From assembly GCF_000760935.2 (NCBI RefSeq), contig NZ_CP049744.1, forward strand, positions 1,116,001-1,180,000: a DNA stretch of 64,000 bases, in the 5' to 3' direction. This DNA is from Rhodococcoides fascians A25f (GTDB taxonomy: Bacteria; Actinomycetota; Actinomycetes; Mycobacteriales; Mycobacteriaceae). The notes below the pieces were generated by a model, which was not told the DNA's origin, did not search any database, and was given only the letters and a program-made list of their open reading frames with translations. Numbering within the stretch: the stretch's first letter is position 1; each line of letters starts with the position of its first letter. Positions 8,402 to 15,831 of this stretch are shown in pieces. The position numbers and the translations under genes are program-made.

Positions 8402-9621
8402 CGAACATTCCCAAAGGTGGGGGTTTCGAGAAGCCGCTACCCGAAGGTGTCGGTCAGGGAACGCTGGGAGTTCGCGGCGGTCTGATGCGATCCGGGTTCG
8501 ACGAGAACGCCGAAGCGCTGTATCTCTCTTCGGGTTTCGTGTACGAGAGTGCCGGCGCGGCCGAGCAGGCCTTCACCGGCGACATCGATCATTTCGTGTA
8601 CTCGCGGTACGGCAACCCGACAGTGAAGATGTTCGAGGAGCGACTGCGGTTGATCGAGGGTGCCGAGGCATGCTTCGGGACGTCCAGCGGCATGTCCGCG
8701 GTGTTCACCGCGCTCGGTGCGCTGCTGAAGGCCGGCGACCGATTGGTCGCTGCGCGTAGCCTTTTCGGGTCGTGTTTCGTGGTCTGCAACGAGATTCTGC
8801 CGCGCTGGGGCGTCGAGACCGTCTTCGTCGACGGCGAAGACCTCGAGCAGTGGGAGCAGGCGCTGTCGGTGCCGACGACGGCGGTGTTCTTCGAGACCCC
8901 GTCCAACCCGATGCAGTCGTTGGTCGATGTCCGGCGCGTCTCCGAGCTGGCGCATGCTGCCGGCGCAACGGTGGTGTTGGACAATGTGTTCGCGACGCCA
9001 CTGCTGCAGCGCAGCCTCGAACTCGGGGCCGACGTGGTCGTGTACTCGGGCACCAAACACATCGACGGCCAGGGCCGGGTACTCGGCGGGGCGATCCTGG
9101 GCTCGAAGGAGTACATCGAAGGCCCGGTGCAGACTCTGATGCGGCACACCGGACCTGCACTGAGCCCGTTCAACGCCTGGACACTGCTGAAGGGGCTCGA
9201 GACGATGCCGGTGCGGGTGCGGCATTCGGTGAACTCCGCGCTGCAGATCGCCGAGTTCCTCGAAGCTCACCCGGCGGTGCGCTGGGTGAAATATCCTTTC
9301 CTGCAATCACATCCGCAGTACGAGCTGGCGAAGTCGCAGATGTCGGGCGGCGGAACCGTCGTGACCTTCGAGCTCGATGCTCCCGAGGGAGAGGGCAAGA
9401 AGCGCGCCTTCGAGGTGCTCGACGCGTTGCGTATCGTCGACATCTCCAACAACTTGGGCGATTCGAAGTCGCTCATCACGCACCCGGCCACCACCACGCA
9501 CCGTGCGATGGGGCCGGAAGGTCGTGCGGCAGTGGGCATCACCGACGGCGTCGTGCGCATCTCGATCGGGCTCGAAGACACCGAGGACCTGATCGGAGAC
9601 CTGGATCAGGCGCTGAAGTAG
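8398..9621 (+). CDS. metZ: O-succinylhomoserine sulfhydrylase
   Basis: A PLP enzyme of the Cys/Met metabolism family that makes homocysteine from an activated homoserine and sulfide, the direct sulfhydrylation route to methionine. VYSRYGNPTVKMFEERL and the PLP-lysine motif YSGTKHIDGQGRVLGG are visible, together with FETPSNPMQSLVD and the C-terminal SLGGxxxxxTHPA-like segment (DSKSLITHPATTTH). The GTG at 8398 overlaps the rhodanese stop and gives 407 residues, the same as mycobacterial MetZ (about 406). A longer upstream frame is discarded because it runs through the rhodanese gene. Confidence 0.93.
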   Translation: MTNIPKGGGFEKPLPEGVGQGTLGVRGGLMRSGFDENAEALYLSSGFVYESAGAAEQAFTGDIDHFVYSRYGNPTVKMFEERLRLIEGAEACFGTSSGMSAVFTALGALLKAGDRLVAARSLFGSCFVVCNEILPRWGVETVFVDGEDLEQWEQALSVPTTAVFFETPSNPMQSLVDVRRVSELAHAAGATVVLDNVFATPLLQRSLELGADVVVYSGTKHIDGQGRVLGGAILGSKEYIEGPVQTLMRHTGPALSPFNAWTLLKGLETMPVRVRHSVNSALQIAEFLEAHPAVRWVKYPFLQSHPQYELAKSQMSGGGTVVTFELDAPEGEGKKRAFEVLDALRIVDISNNLGDSKSLITHPATTTHRAMGPEGRAAVGITDGVVRISIGLEDTEDLIGDLDQALK

Positions 9622-9626
9622 CGGGG

Positions 9627-10568
9627 TCAGAGTGTCACCGGTACCGGCTTGTCGATGAGGGAGTAGTGCGCGGCATCGCCTGCGACCACTCGGCTCTTCT
9701 CTCCGTTGGGGTGTACCGGCACGTCGCCCGCCAGGGTGATGCGTTCGAGGCGGCGGTACTGATCGTCCCAGTCTGCGACGGCGTAGTGCTGGGTGGCGCG
9801 GTTGTCCCAGATTGCGACGTCGCCGAGGCTCCATGTCCAGCGAACAGTGTTCTCCAGCTTTGTCACTCGATTCTGTAGGAGATCGAACAGCGTCTGCGAC
9901 TCCTTGGTCGACAATCCGATGAAGTTCTTCACGAAGTGGCCCAGAACCAGAGTCTTCTCACCGGTCTCGGGGTGTACTCGCACCACCGGATGCTCGGTCT
10001 CGAAGTAGGTGGACTGGAATTCCTTCCGGTACTCCTCGGTCTTGGAGTTCTGAATTTTCTCTGCCGCTGTCGCCGCATAGTCGTAGGTGTTCGAGTGGGT
10101 GGCCCAGAGGTTGTCGACCAACGCCTTCAACGAATCCGGCAGCTGCGCGTAGGCGGCAGTCTGTGACGCCCACGTGGTGTTCCCGCCGTATTCCGGGAGG
10201 CTGACCGCACGCAGGATCGAGGCCTTCGGGATGCGGTCGACGAAGGTCACATCCGAGTGCCAGCTGTTGGCCTTGCCGTAATCGGAGTCGATGGACAGCG
10301 TTCTGGTGCCGCGAGAAGTGACCGTGGGGTGCGGAGTGGTCGGCGATCCGAGTAGTTCCGCGAACGCATACTGGCTTTCGTCGTCGAGGTGGTGCTGGCC
10401 GCTGAAGAAGATCACCTTGTGTTCGAGCAGAGCGCGCCGAACGAACTCGACGGTGTTCGCATCGAGGTGGCCACCGAGTCGTACTCCCTCGATGCGGGCA
10501 CCGAGATTGCCGCCGATCTTGATTGCACGCAGAGCTGTGTCATTCTCGACAAGAGTGTCCACCGACAT
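9627..10568 (-). CDS. TauD/AtsK-type Fe(II)/2-oxoglutarate-dependent dioxygenase
   Basis: A second TauD-family enzyme, 313 residues, clearly different from the one at 6520. The facial triad is His104/Asp106 in SWHSDVTF and His261 in ATQHYA, with Arg276 as a likely 2-oxoglutarate anchor. [20 protein letters not shown] and [15 protein letters not shown] are family segments. [10 protein letters not shown] near residue 75 resembles the alkylsulfatase AtsK branch, so sulfate esters are possible substrates. Upstream lie a small Cys-ended leader ORF and a palindrome shared with other sulfur loci. It converges on metZ with five bases between stops. Confidence 0.9.
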   Translation of the reverse strand: MSVDTLVENDTALRAIKIGGNLGARIEGVRLGGHLDANTVEFVRRALLEHKVIFFSGQHHLDDESQYAFAELLGSPTTPHPTVTSRGTRTLSIDSDYGKANSWHSDVTFVDRIPKASILRAVSLPEYGGNTTWASQTAAYAQLPDSLKALVDNLWATHSNTYDYAATAAEKIQNSKTEEYRKEFQSTYFETEHPVVRVHPETGEKTLVLGHFVKNFIGLSTKESQTLFDLLQNRVTKLENTVRWTWSLGDVAIWDNRATQHYAVADWDDQYRRLERITLAGDVPVHPNGEKSRVVAGDAAHYSLIDKPVPVTL

Positions 10569-10625
10569 GTCGGTACCTTTCGCTGGTTGAAGAACTGCCC
10601 GAATTGCGCCGGTGCAGTGTGGAAT

Positions 10626-10673
10626 TCAACAAGCTGACCATTGTCGATCGTCGATGTACACAGTTCGATTCAC
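10626..10673 (-). CDS. short Cys-ended leader peptide upstream of the 9627 dioxygenase
   Basis: A GTG-started ORF reads MNRTVYIDDRQWSAC and stops right after its only Cys codon, 57 bases before the dioxygenase. YIDDRQWSAC fits loosely the RRHxDLxRxxSAxC pattern of actinobacterial sulfur leaders. Its start codon lies inside the palindrome at 10663-10685. No strong ribosome-binding site is seen, so it may be translated from a leaderless or weakly initiated message. Confidence 0.4.
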   Translation of the reverse strand: MNRTVYIDDRQWSAC

Positions 10674-10685
10674 CGTGATCTCAAC
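10663..10685. promoter_or_regulatory. operator-like palindrome (sulfur-locus family)
   Basis: GTTCGATTCA, spacer CCG, TGATCTCAAC. It matches the perfect copy at 14578-14600 at 16 of 20 arm positions. It lies between isochorismate synthase and the dioxygenase, about 95 bases upstream of the latter's start. Confidence 0.55.
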
Positions 10686-10721
10686 GCGACGGGCGATCGG
10701 TAGCGGTGTCCGAAAGCGACG

Positions 10722-11795
10722 TCAGTGCTCGAAAACGCTGAGTACCGTTCGGAACTTGGCCGTGGTTTCGTTCAGTTCGGCGTCGGGGTCGGAATCTGCG
10801 ACGATGCCGCCGCCCGCTGTGGCCGTTCCAGAAAGTCCGTCGGCAGCGAGTTCGATGCAGCGGATCGTGACCATCCATTCGCCGTCGCCGCTGCCGTCGG
10901 TCCACCCGACGGCTCCGGCGTAGAAGCCGCGGGAGCCCTCGAAGTCCGCGATCGCAGCCATGGCCGCGGCTCGGGGAACGCCCGCGACGGCAGCGGTGGG
11001 ATGAAGTGCCAGCGCGAGATCGAGCGCCGAGGTCGCGGGATCGGCCAAGGTGCCGACGATGGGCGTGGACAGGTGCCACAGCTGTGGAGTGCTGCTGAGT
11101 TGGGGTGACTCGGGCACATCGAGCGTCTCGCAATACGGCTCCAACGCAGCACGGATCTCGTCGACGACAAATCGGTGCTCGGCCTGATCCTTGGCGCTGG
11201 CCGCCAACGCCGCGGAGATACGTGCTTCTTCGTCGGGATCGGTGGAACGCGCAGCCGTTCCGGCAAACGGATGGCAGGTGACGACGTTGCCGCGCTTGCG
11301 AACCAACAGTTCCGGGCTCGCGCCGACGATGTGCGTGCCGGTCTTACCTGCGGGCGACAGATCCGCCAGAAAGCCGTTGCCCATCGGATCTCGGGTGACC
11401 AGTGCGCTCAACACGGAGGCGGGATCGATCGGTGCATCTGCGGTCACTTCGATGGCCCGAGCGAGCACGATCTTCTCGGCCACACCGGCTTTCAGCTGCT
11501 CGACGACATCGCGCACTCGCTGCACATGGACTTCCGGATCGGGAATCTGGCGCGTGACGGTCACGGCCGGTAACGGCGGTTGAGCATCGACCGTCGACCA
11601 AGGCCCGTCGAGTCGGTAGAACTCATCCGGCTCGATGAGGGCGGTGGCGTCGGACATGTCGAAAGGGATTGCGCCGACGACGTTTCGGCCCTCCCGCACC
11701 GCGGCCACCGCGTCGGCGACATCGGGAAAAGCGTGCCGGACGCCCAGTCCGACGACGTGGTGATCCTGCCGGGAGAGTACGAATTCGAGTGTCAT
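10722..11795 (-). CDS. entC: isochorismate synthase
   Basis: A 357-residue chorismate-utilising enzyme of the EntC/MenF/DhbC group, converting chorismate to isochorismate for menaquinone or catecholate/salicylate siderophore synthesis. Visible segments are EKIVLARAIEV (the conserved Lys region), NGFLADLSPAGKTGTHIVGASPELLVRKRG, CHPFAGTAARS, HLSTPIVGTLAD, LHPTAAVAGVPRAAA and GFYAGAVGWTDGSGDGEWMVTIRC. The start overlaps the stop of the upstream phosphatase gene (TGATG). No siderophore genes flank it, so its pathway is undecided. Confidence 0.92.
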   Translation of the reverse strand: MTLEFVLSRQDHHVVGLGVRHAFPDVADAVAAVREGRNVVGAIPFDMSDATALIEPDEFYRLDGPWSTVDAQPPLPAVTVTRQIPDPEVHVQRVRDVVEQLKAGVAEKIVLARAIEVTADAPIDPASVLSALVTRDPMGNGFLADLSPAGKTGTHIVGASPELLVRKRGNVVTCHPFAGTAARSTDPDEEARISAALAASAKDQAEHRFVVDEIRAALEPYCETLDVPESPQLSSTPQLWHLSTPIVGTLADPATSALDLALALHPTAAVAGVPRAAAMAAIADFEGSRGFYAGAVGWTDGSGDGEWMVTIRCIELAADGLSGTATAGGGIVADSDPDAELNETTAKFRTVLSVFEH

Positions 11796-12592
11796 CAGAA
11801 CGGGTTCTGAGTGCGGCCCACCAGGTCTGCGACGGAATCGAGGACCTTGGTCGGTCGGTACGGATATTGCTCGACGGATTGGATCGTCGAGATACCGGTG
11901 AGGACCAGGATGGTCTGCAGCCCGGCTTCGAGACCGGAGAGCACGTCGGTGTCCATCCGGTCGCCGATCATCAGCGTGTTCTCGGAATGCCCTCCGATCG
12001 CACGCAGAGCTGACCGCATCATCAACGCGTTGGGCTTGCCCACGTAGTAGGGCTCTTTACCGGTGGCCTTGGTGATGAGCGCGGCCACCGAACCGGTCGC
12101 CGGCAGCGAGCCCTCACGGGACGGTCCGGTGGCGTCGGGGTTGGTGGCGATGAAGCGCGAACCCTTCTCGACGAGACGAATGGCGGTGGTGATGGCCTCG
12201 AACGAGTACGTCCGGGTCTCGCCGAGCACCACGTAATCCGGGCTCGAGTCGGTGAGGGTGTAGCCGATGTCGTGCAGCGCGGTGGTCAGACCCGACTCGC
12301 CGACGACGTACGCGCTGCCGCCGGGCCGCTGATTGCCGAGGAACGTCGCGGTGGCGAGAGCGGAGGTCCAGATCGACTTCTCCGGAATGTCCAGACCGGT
12401 GAACGCGAGACGTGCGCGCAGGTCACGGGGGGTACGAATCGAATTGTTGGTCAGCACGATGAACGGAATCTCGTTGGCCTGCAGCTCGGCGAGGAACGTG
12501 TCGGCACCGGGGATCAGGTGATCCTCGTGCACGAGGACACCGTCCATGTCCATCAGATACGTCCACTGCTGGGGCTTCTCGGTTTCGCTCAC
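11795..12592 (-). CDS. HAD superfamily NagD-type phosphatase
   Basis: A class IIA HAD hydrolase of about 265 residues. Motif I is LMDMDGVLVHED (nucleophile Asp and acid Asp), motif II is FIVLTNNS and the late motif is TLMIGDRMDTDVLSGLEAG. VGKPNALMM carries the conserved Lys. Members act on nucleoside monophosphates, sugar phosphates or similar small molecules. The GTG at 12592 is chosen because a longer TTG-started reading adds a non-family extension. It overlaps entC by one base, so the two are probably co-expressed. Confidence 0.88.
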   Translation of the reverse strand: MSETEKPQQWTYLMDMDGVLVHEDHLIPGADTFLAELQANEIPFIVLTNNSIRTPRDLRARLAFTGLDIPEKSIWTSALATATFLGNQRPGGSAYVVGESGLTTALHDIGYTLTDSSPDYVVLGETRTYSFEAITTAIRLVEKGSRFIATNPDATGPSREGSLPATGSVAALITKATGKEPYYVGKPNALMMRSALRAIGGHSENTLMIGDRMDTDVLSGLEAGLQTILVLTGISTIQSVEQYPYRPTKVLDSVADLVGRTQNPF

Positions 12593-12673
12593 CCTTCCAT
12601 TGTGAACTACCGGGTCGAGCCGCAAGGTCGACTGCCGAACTATCGGGTCGTTCCGCCGGCTTCACTCCTGCTA

Positions 12674-13012
12674 CTAGCTCGCCTGCCGTTCGTCGGCACG
12701 TCGGGAGTTGGCTCGGTGCTGTTGTCGCTCGCGGGCAGTCGTTCCGCCCCACACTCCGAACGGTTCGTTGGCTGCCAGCGCGAACCGTTTGCATGCGTCG
12801 AGCACTCCGCAGCCGGCGCACACCTGCTTGGCGCGATCCTCGCGTTGGCGACGTGCCGTTCGCCCCTCACCCGACGGGGAGAAGAAGATCTCCGAGTCCT
12901 GGCCTCGGCACAGTGCGTCGATCTGCCAGTCCCAGGATTCGGTGGTGGAGGAGATTCTGCGTTCGATCATGGCGATTGCGGTGTTCTTCGACGTGGCAGA
13001 GCTGTTCGGCAT
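12674..13012 (-). CDS. WhiB-family iron-sulfur transcriptional regulator (WhiB3-like)
   Basis: A 112-residue WhiB protein. The four cluster cysteines are Cys35, Cys65, Cys68 and Cys74 (C-x29-C-x2-C-x5-C). FGVWGG at 85-90 is the family turn, followed by a basic C-terminal DNA-binding tail. SWDWQIDALCRG, FFSPSGE and RAKQVC are closer to WhiB3 than to WhiB1 or WhiB2. WhiB proteins bind a 4Fe-4S cluster sensitive to oxygen and NO and act with the primary sigma factor. It is divergent from the first organosulfur gene and is the only obvious transcription factor in the window. Confidence 0.9.
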   Translation of the reverse strand: MPNSSATSKNTAIAMIERRISSTTESWDWQIDALCRGQDSEIFFSPSGEGRTARRQREDRAKQVCAGCGVLDACKRFALAANEPFGVWGGTTARERQQHRANSRRADERQAS

Positions 13013-13109
13013 CGTGGCGACCCATTCCTTTCGTCGATGCTGTGCGAGACCCAGCCCACACAGAACGATTCGCTACCGAAAAGGCTCGCCGCGTCGTTGG
13101 CGCGACGCA

Positions 13110-13208
13110 ATGGTTGAAATCAGGCTGATTCGAGGGGCTGTGCTCGGTGCGCTGCCGACGTCTGCGCGGTGTTCCGGCATGTGTCTTCGTGGCATGGTGG
13201 CGGTATGA
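13110..13208 (+). CDS. possible leader ORF overlapping the start of the 13205 monooxygenase
   Basis: A 32-codon ATG-started ORF whose C-terminus reads TSARCSGMCLRGMVAV. Its TGA overlaps the ATG of the next gene (ATGA). CSGMCLR resembles CTNMCCR in the leader at 6343. The ATG lies at the edge of the operator-like repeat, and an in-frame GTG at 13140 is an alternative start. No good ribosome-binding site was found for either, so this could be chance. Confidence 0.35.
   Translation: MVEIRLIRGAVLGALPTSARCSGMCLRGMVAV
13112..13130. promoter_or_regulatory. operator-like element, partial copy
   Basis: GGTTGAAATCA, spacer GGC, TGATT. The left arm is identical to the perfect palindrome at 14576-14602, and five bases of the right arm match before it diverges. 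It is about 75 bases upstream of the monooxygenase start, between that gene and whiB. Confidence 0.5.
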
Positions 13209-14569
13209 CTCGGCCGCTCAGGTTTTCCGCATTCGTCATGAACACCACGTCTCACATCGTGCACGGTGCGTGGCGTAGGCCGGAAGCAGAGCAGACGAAT
13301 TTCGCGTCCCTCGAACACTGGGTCTCACTGGCCCGACTGCTCGAGCAGGGGAAGTTCGACTTCATCTTCTTCGCTGACGTCGTCGGCCTGTACAACGACC
13401 ACCGAGGCTCGTCGCGCAAGTTCGTCGAGTCCGGATTGCAGATCCCGAGCCACGATCCATCCGTAGTTGCGTCGGCGATCGCTTATGCGACAGAACATCT
13501 GGGCATTGCGATCACGTCGTCGATCCTGCAGGAGCATCCCTTCAACTTCGCTCGCAAGATGTCCACCCTCGATCACGCGTCGCAGGGTCGGATTGCCTGG
13601 AACATCGTGACGAGTATGTCGGCCAACGCGTGGCGCAACTTCGGCTTCGGCGATCTGGCCCTGCACGAGGACCGATACGCCTGGGCGGACGAGTACGTCG
13701 AGGTGGTCTACAAGCTATGGGAAGGTTCCTGGGACGACGGAGCTCTGGTGCAGGACAAGGAGACCGGGGTGCACGCGGACTTCTCCAAAGTGCACACGAT
13801 CGATCACGTGGGCAAGCGCTACCGCGTCGAAGGGCCGCATCTGTCTGCGCCGTCGCCGCAGCGCACGCCGGTGCTGTTTCAGGCAGGTTCCTCGCCGACG
13901 GGTCGACGCTTCGCGGCCCGAAATGCCGAAGCGCAGTTCATCGCGTCCCCGTCACCCGAGGCCGCCCAGGCGCTGATTGCCGACACACGGCGGCTGGTGG
14001 TCGACAATGGCAGAGCGGCACACGATCTCGAGTTCTACCAGGGGCTGTCATTCGTCATCGGGAGCACCGATGACGAGGCGCGGCGGAAGGAAGCGGAGCT
14101 GGACGAGTTCGTCGACGACGAGGCGATGATCGCGCATGCCGCCGGCGGAATCGGCATCGATCTCGGCTTCTACGATCTGGACACCCCGATCGGCGAAGTG
14201 CAGGGGGAGGGGTCGCAGAGCACGTTGGCGTGGCTTCGCGAAGCGATCACCGACAGAGAACCCACCGTTCGCGATCTCGCGCACATGCGGACTCGGAGCG
14301 GCCGGGTGGTGGGAACGCCCGAGTCCATCGCCGATCGTCTCGAACAGTGGCGCGACGCCGGTGTCGACGGGATCAACGTCATCAACTCCACCCTTCCCGG
14401 AAGCTACGTCGAGTTCGTGGAACACGTACTGCCGGTCCTGCAGCAGCGGGGGTTGGCCAAGCGTGAATACGAGACCGGCACCGTCAGGCGCAAGCTGACC
14501 GGTGTCGATCGCCTGCCCGACGCGCATCCCGCCGCCCGCTTTCGGGGAGCATTCGGCCGATCGCTCTGA
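13205..14569 (+). CDS. NtaA/SnaA/DszA-family FMNH2-dependent monooxygenase
   Basis: A 454-residue luciferase-fold enzyme. Family signs are RPLRFSAFVMNTTSHIVHGAWRRPEA at the start (split here only as a description of residues 2-27), FDFIFFADVVG, ITSSILQEHPFNFARK, SQGRIAWNIVTS, EGPHLSAPSPQRTPVLFQAGSSPTG and a C-terminus LPVLQQRGLAKREY. These enzymes use FMNH2 from a separate reductase to oxygenate C-S or C-N compounds. B. subtilis YxeK, active on S-(2-succino)cysteine derivatives, is in this family, and the downstream gene order resembles yxe. The ATG at 13205 is preferred over an upstream in-frame start because it begins at the conserved N-terminus. Confidence 0.88.
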   Translation: MTRPLRFSAFVMNTTSHIVHGAWRRPEAEQTNFASLEHWVSLARLLEQGKFDFIFFADVVGLYNDHRGSSRKFVESGLQIPSHDPSVVASAIAYATEHLGIAITSSILQEHPFNFARKMSTLDHASQGRIAWNIVTSMSANAWRNFGFGDLALHEDRYAWADEYVEVVYKLWEGSWDDGALVQDKETGVHADFSKVHTIDHVGKRYRVEGPHLSAPSPQRTPVLFQAGSSPTGRRFAARNAEAQFIASPSPEAAQALIADTRRLVVDNGRAAHDLEFYQGLSFVIGSTDDEARRKEAELDEFVDDEAMIAHAAGGIGIDLGFYDLDTPIGEVQGEGSQSTLAWLREAITDREPTVRDLAHMRTRSGRVVGTPESIADRLEQWRDAGVDGINVINSTLPGSYVEFVEHVLPVLQQRGLAKREYETGTVRRKLTGVDRLPDAHPAARFRGAFGRSL

Positions 14570-14575
14570 CGGCAA

Positions 14576-14602
14576 GGGTTGAAATCATCGTGATTTCAAC
14601 CC
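14576..14602. promoter_or_regulatory. perfect 12-bp-arm palindrome, best copy of the sulfur-locus operator
   Basis: GGGTTGAAATCA (14576-14587), spacer TCG, TGATTTCAACCC (14591-14602). It starts six bases after the monooxygenase stop, so it could also act as a hairpin terminator. However, it lacks a T-run, sits just upstream of the -35 of the riboswitch promoter, and has related copies in front of other sulfur genes, which favours an operator. Confidence 0.65.
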
Positions 14603-14618
14603 GAAGTGACACTCGCAC

Positions 14619-14646
14619 TTGACTTTTCAATCCCACGTTCTATACA
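14619..14646 (+). promoter_or_regulatory. SigA-type promoter for the riboswitch-controlled ABC operon
   Basis: TTGACT at 14619-14624 and TATACA at 14641-14646 with a 16-base spacer form a near-consensus promoter. Transcription would begin near 14653, exactly where the SAM riboswitch begins. The palindrome at 14576-14602 is 16 bases upstream of the -35. Confidence 0.75.
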
Positions 14647-14653
14647 TTCCTGT

Positions 14654-14750
14654 CACCATCCAGAGCGACCGAGAGACCTTGGCTCGATGACGTCGCAGCA
14701 ACCCCCTTCCTCGCCGAAGGTGTGGGTGCTACCGCCAGGACCGATGGAGG
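14654..14750 (+). ncRNA. SAM-I (S-box) riboswitch
   Basis: The conserved S-box core is readable: CCATC (P1, 14656-14660), then AGAGCGACCGAGAGACC, GGCTCGATGACGTCGCAGCAACC, a P3-like hairpin, GGTGCTACCGCC, and GATGG (P1 3' strand, 14743-14747). CCATC/GATGG closes the structure. The last two bases of P1 are the first two of GGAGG (14746-14750), the Shine-Dalgarno of the leader ORF at 14759. SAM binding, which stabilises P1, would therefore be expected to block that site. It sits ahead of an amino-acid-type ABC transporter. Confidence 0.9.
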
Positions 14751-14758
14751 CACTGCTG

Positions 14759-14788
14759 ATGAGCATCTGTACCTGTACGCACGCTTGA
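14759..14788 (+). CDS. leader peptide MSICTCTHA at the end of the SAM riboswitch
   Basis: Nine codons, ATG to TGA, with two Cys codons flanking one Thr. GGAGG at 14746-14750, shared with riboswitch helix P1, is eight bases upstream. The ORF is much too short for a product with its own job, so a role as a cysteine-sensing translation monitor is inferred. It is 77 bases ahead of the permease start. Confidence 0.6.
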   Translation: MSICTCTHA

Positions 14789-14833
14789 CGATTCGCGTAC
14801 TCACAGCTCGAATTCCTCGAAAGGCACACAGCG

Positions 14834-14869
14834 ATGATCGCTGCCCATCCGGCCCGGCGGTTCCGGTGA
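14834..14869 (+). CDS. possible 11-residue ORF coupled to the permease start
   Basis: ATG-started ORF MIAAHPARRFR ends with a TGA overlapping the GTG start of the permease (GTGA). AAAGG lies about nine to ten bases upstream. The permease GTG itself has no clear ribosome-binding site, so translation of this ORF could deliver ribosomes by coupling. This is tentative. Confidence 0.3.
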   Translation: MIAAHPARRFR

Positions 14870-15831
14870 CTCAACTACAAGCTCGACCTGCGGCCTCGAA
14901 CCCCGGTGACGACGCACAGGTCCCCGACGAGCAACTCGTGCTGGCCAGGAAATGGCATCCGTGGCGTTGGGTGATCAGCATCGCCACCCTGGTCGTGGTT
15001 GCCCAGTTCCTGCACGGCTTCGCCACCAATCCGGGTTGGGACTGGGGCACGTTCGCCCAGTACTTCACCGCGCAATCGGTGCTCTCGGCCCTGTGGCTCA
15101 CCATCCAGCTCACGTTCTGGGGCACCCTGATCGGCTTCGCGCTCGGCATCGCCTTGGCGGTCGCGCGATTGTCGAACAATCCTGTCCTACAGGTGATTGC
15201 ATGGTTCTACATCTGGGCGTTCCGATCCATTCCTCTGATCGTGCAGCTGCTGTTCTGGTTCAACATCGCGTATCTCTACCAAACCCTGTCGGTGGGAATT
15301 CCGTTCGGACCCAGCTTCTTCGAGTTCGACGTCAACAACGTCATCAGCGGGTCGACGGCTGCGATCGTCGGACTCGCTCTCCATCAGGCTGCATATTCCG
15401 CTGAGATCGTCCGCGCCGGTATCATCTCCGTAGATCAGGGACAGCTGGAAGCGTCTGCAGCACTGGGTATTCCGAAAAGGCGAGAGTTCTTCAAGATCAT
15501 TCTTCCGCAGGCGATGCGAGGCATTCTCCCCAACGCGGCCAACGAGGTGATCAGCCTGTTCAAGGGCACCTCGATCGTCTCCGTCATGGCCATCGCCGAG
15601 CTGTTCTACCAGGTTCAAGTCATCTACGGACGAAGCGGCCGAGTGGTACCGCTGCTGATGGTGGCCACCGTCTGGTACATCATTCTCACCTCGATTCTGT
15701 CGGTGGTGCAGTACTACGTGGAGCGGCACTACGCCAAGGGAGCTGTCCGCACCGTCGAGCTGACGCCGATCCAGAAGCTGCGAACGAAGTTGGCCGAGAT
15801 CACTCTCGCCCCGCGAGGAGCGACACGATGA
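14866..15831 (+). CDS. polar amino-acid ABC transporter permease (HisM/GlnP type)
   Basis: A 321-residue inner-membrane permease with an N-terminal cytosolic stretch, then about five to six membrane segments. The EAA loop reads QLEASAALGIPKRREFFKIILPQ and LWLTIQLTFWGTLIGFALG marks the first conserved helix region of the His/Glu/Gln/Arg permease family. SAM-riboswitch control and its neighbours suggest a sulfur amino acid or S-substituted cysteine as substrate, as with B. subtilis YxeN. The GTG at 14866 is chosen because the upstream frame runs through the leader region. Confidence 0.85.
   Translation: MTQLQARPAASNPGDDAQVPDEQLVLARKWHPWRWVISIATLVVVAQFLHGFATNPGWDWGTFAQYFTAQSVLSALWLTIQLTFWGTLIGFALGIALAVARLSNNPVLQVIAWFYIWAFRSIPLIVQLLFWFNIAYLYQTLSVGIPFGPSFFEFDVNNVISGSTAAIVGLALHQAAYSAEIVRAGIISVDQGQLEASAALGIPKRREFFKIILPQAMRGILPNAANEVISLFKGTSIVSVMAIAELFYQVQVIYGRSGRVVPLLMVATVWYIILTSILSVVQYYVERHYAKGAVRTVELTPIQKLRTKLAEITLAPRGATR

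Noticed and set aside
14576..14602. Reading this palindrome purely as a terminator
   Set aside because: It follows a stop codon, but there is no T-run, and related sequences lie upstream of other sulfur genes. An operator is the better explanation, though both roles could coexist.
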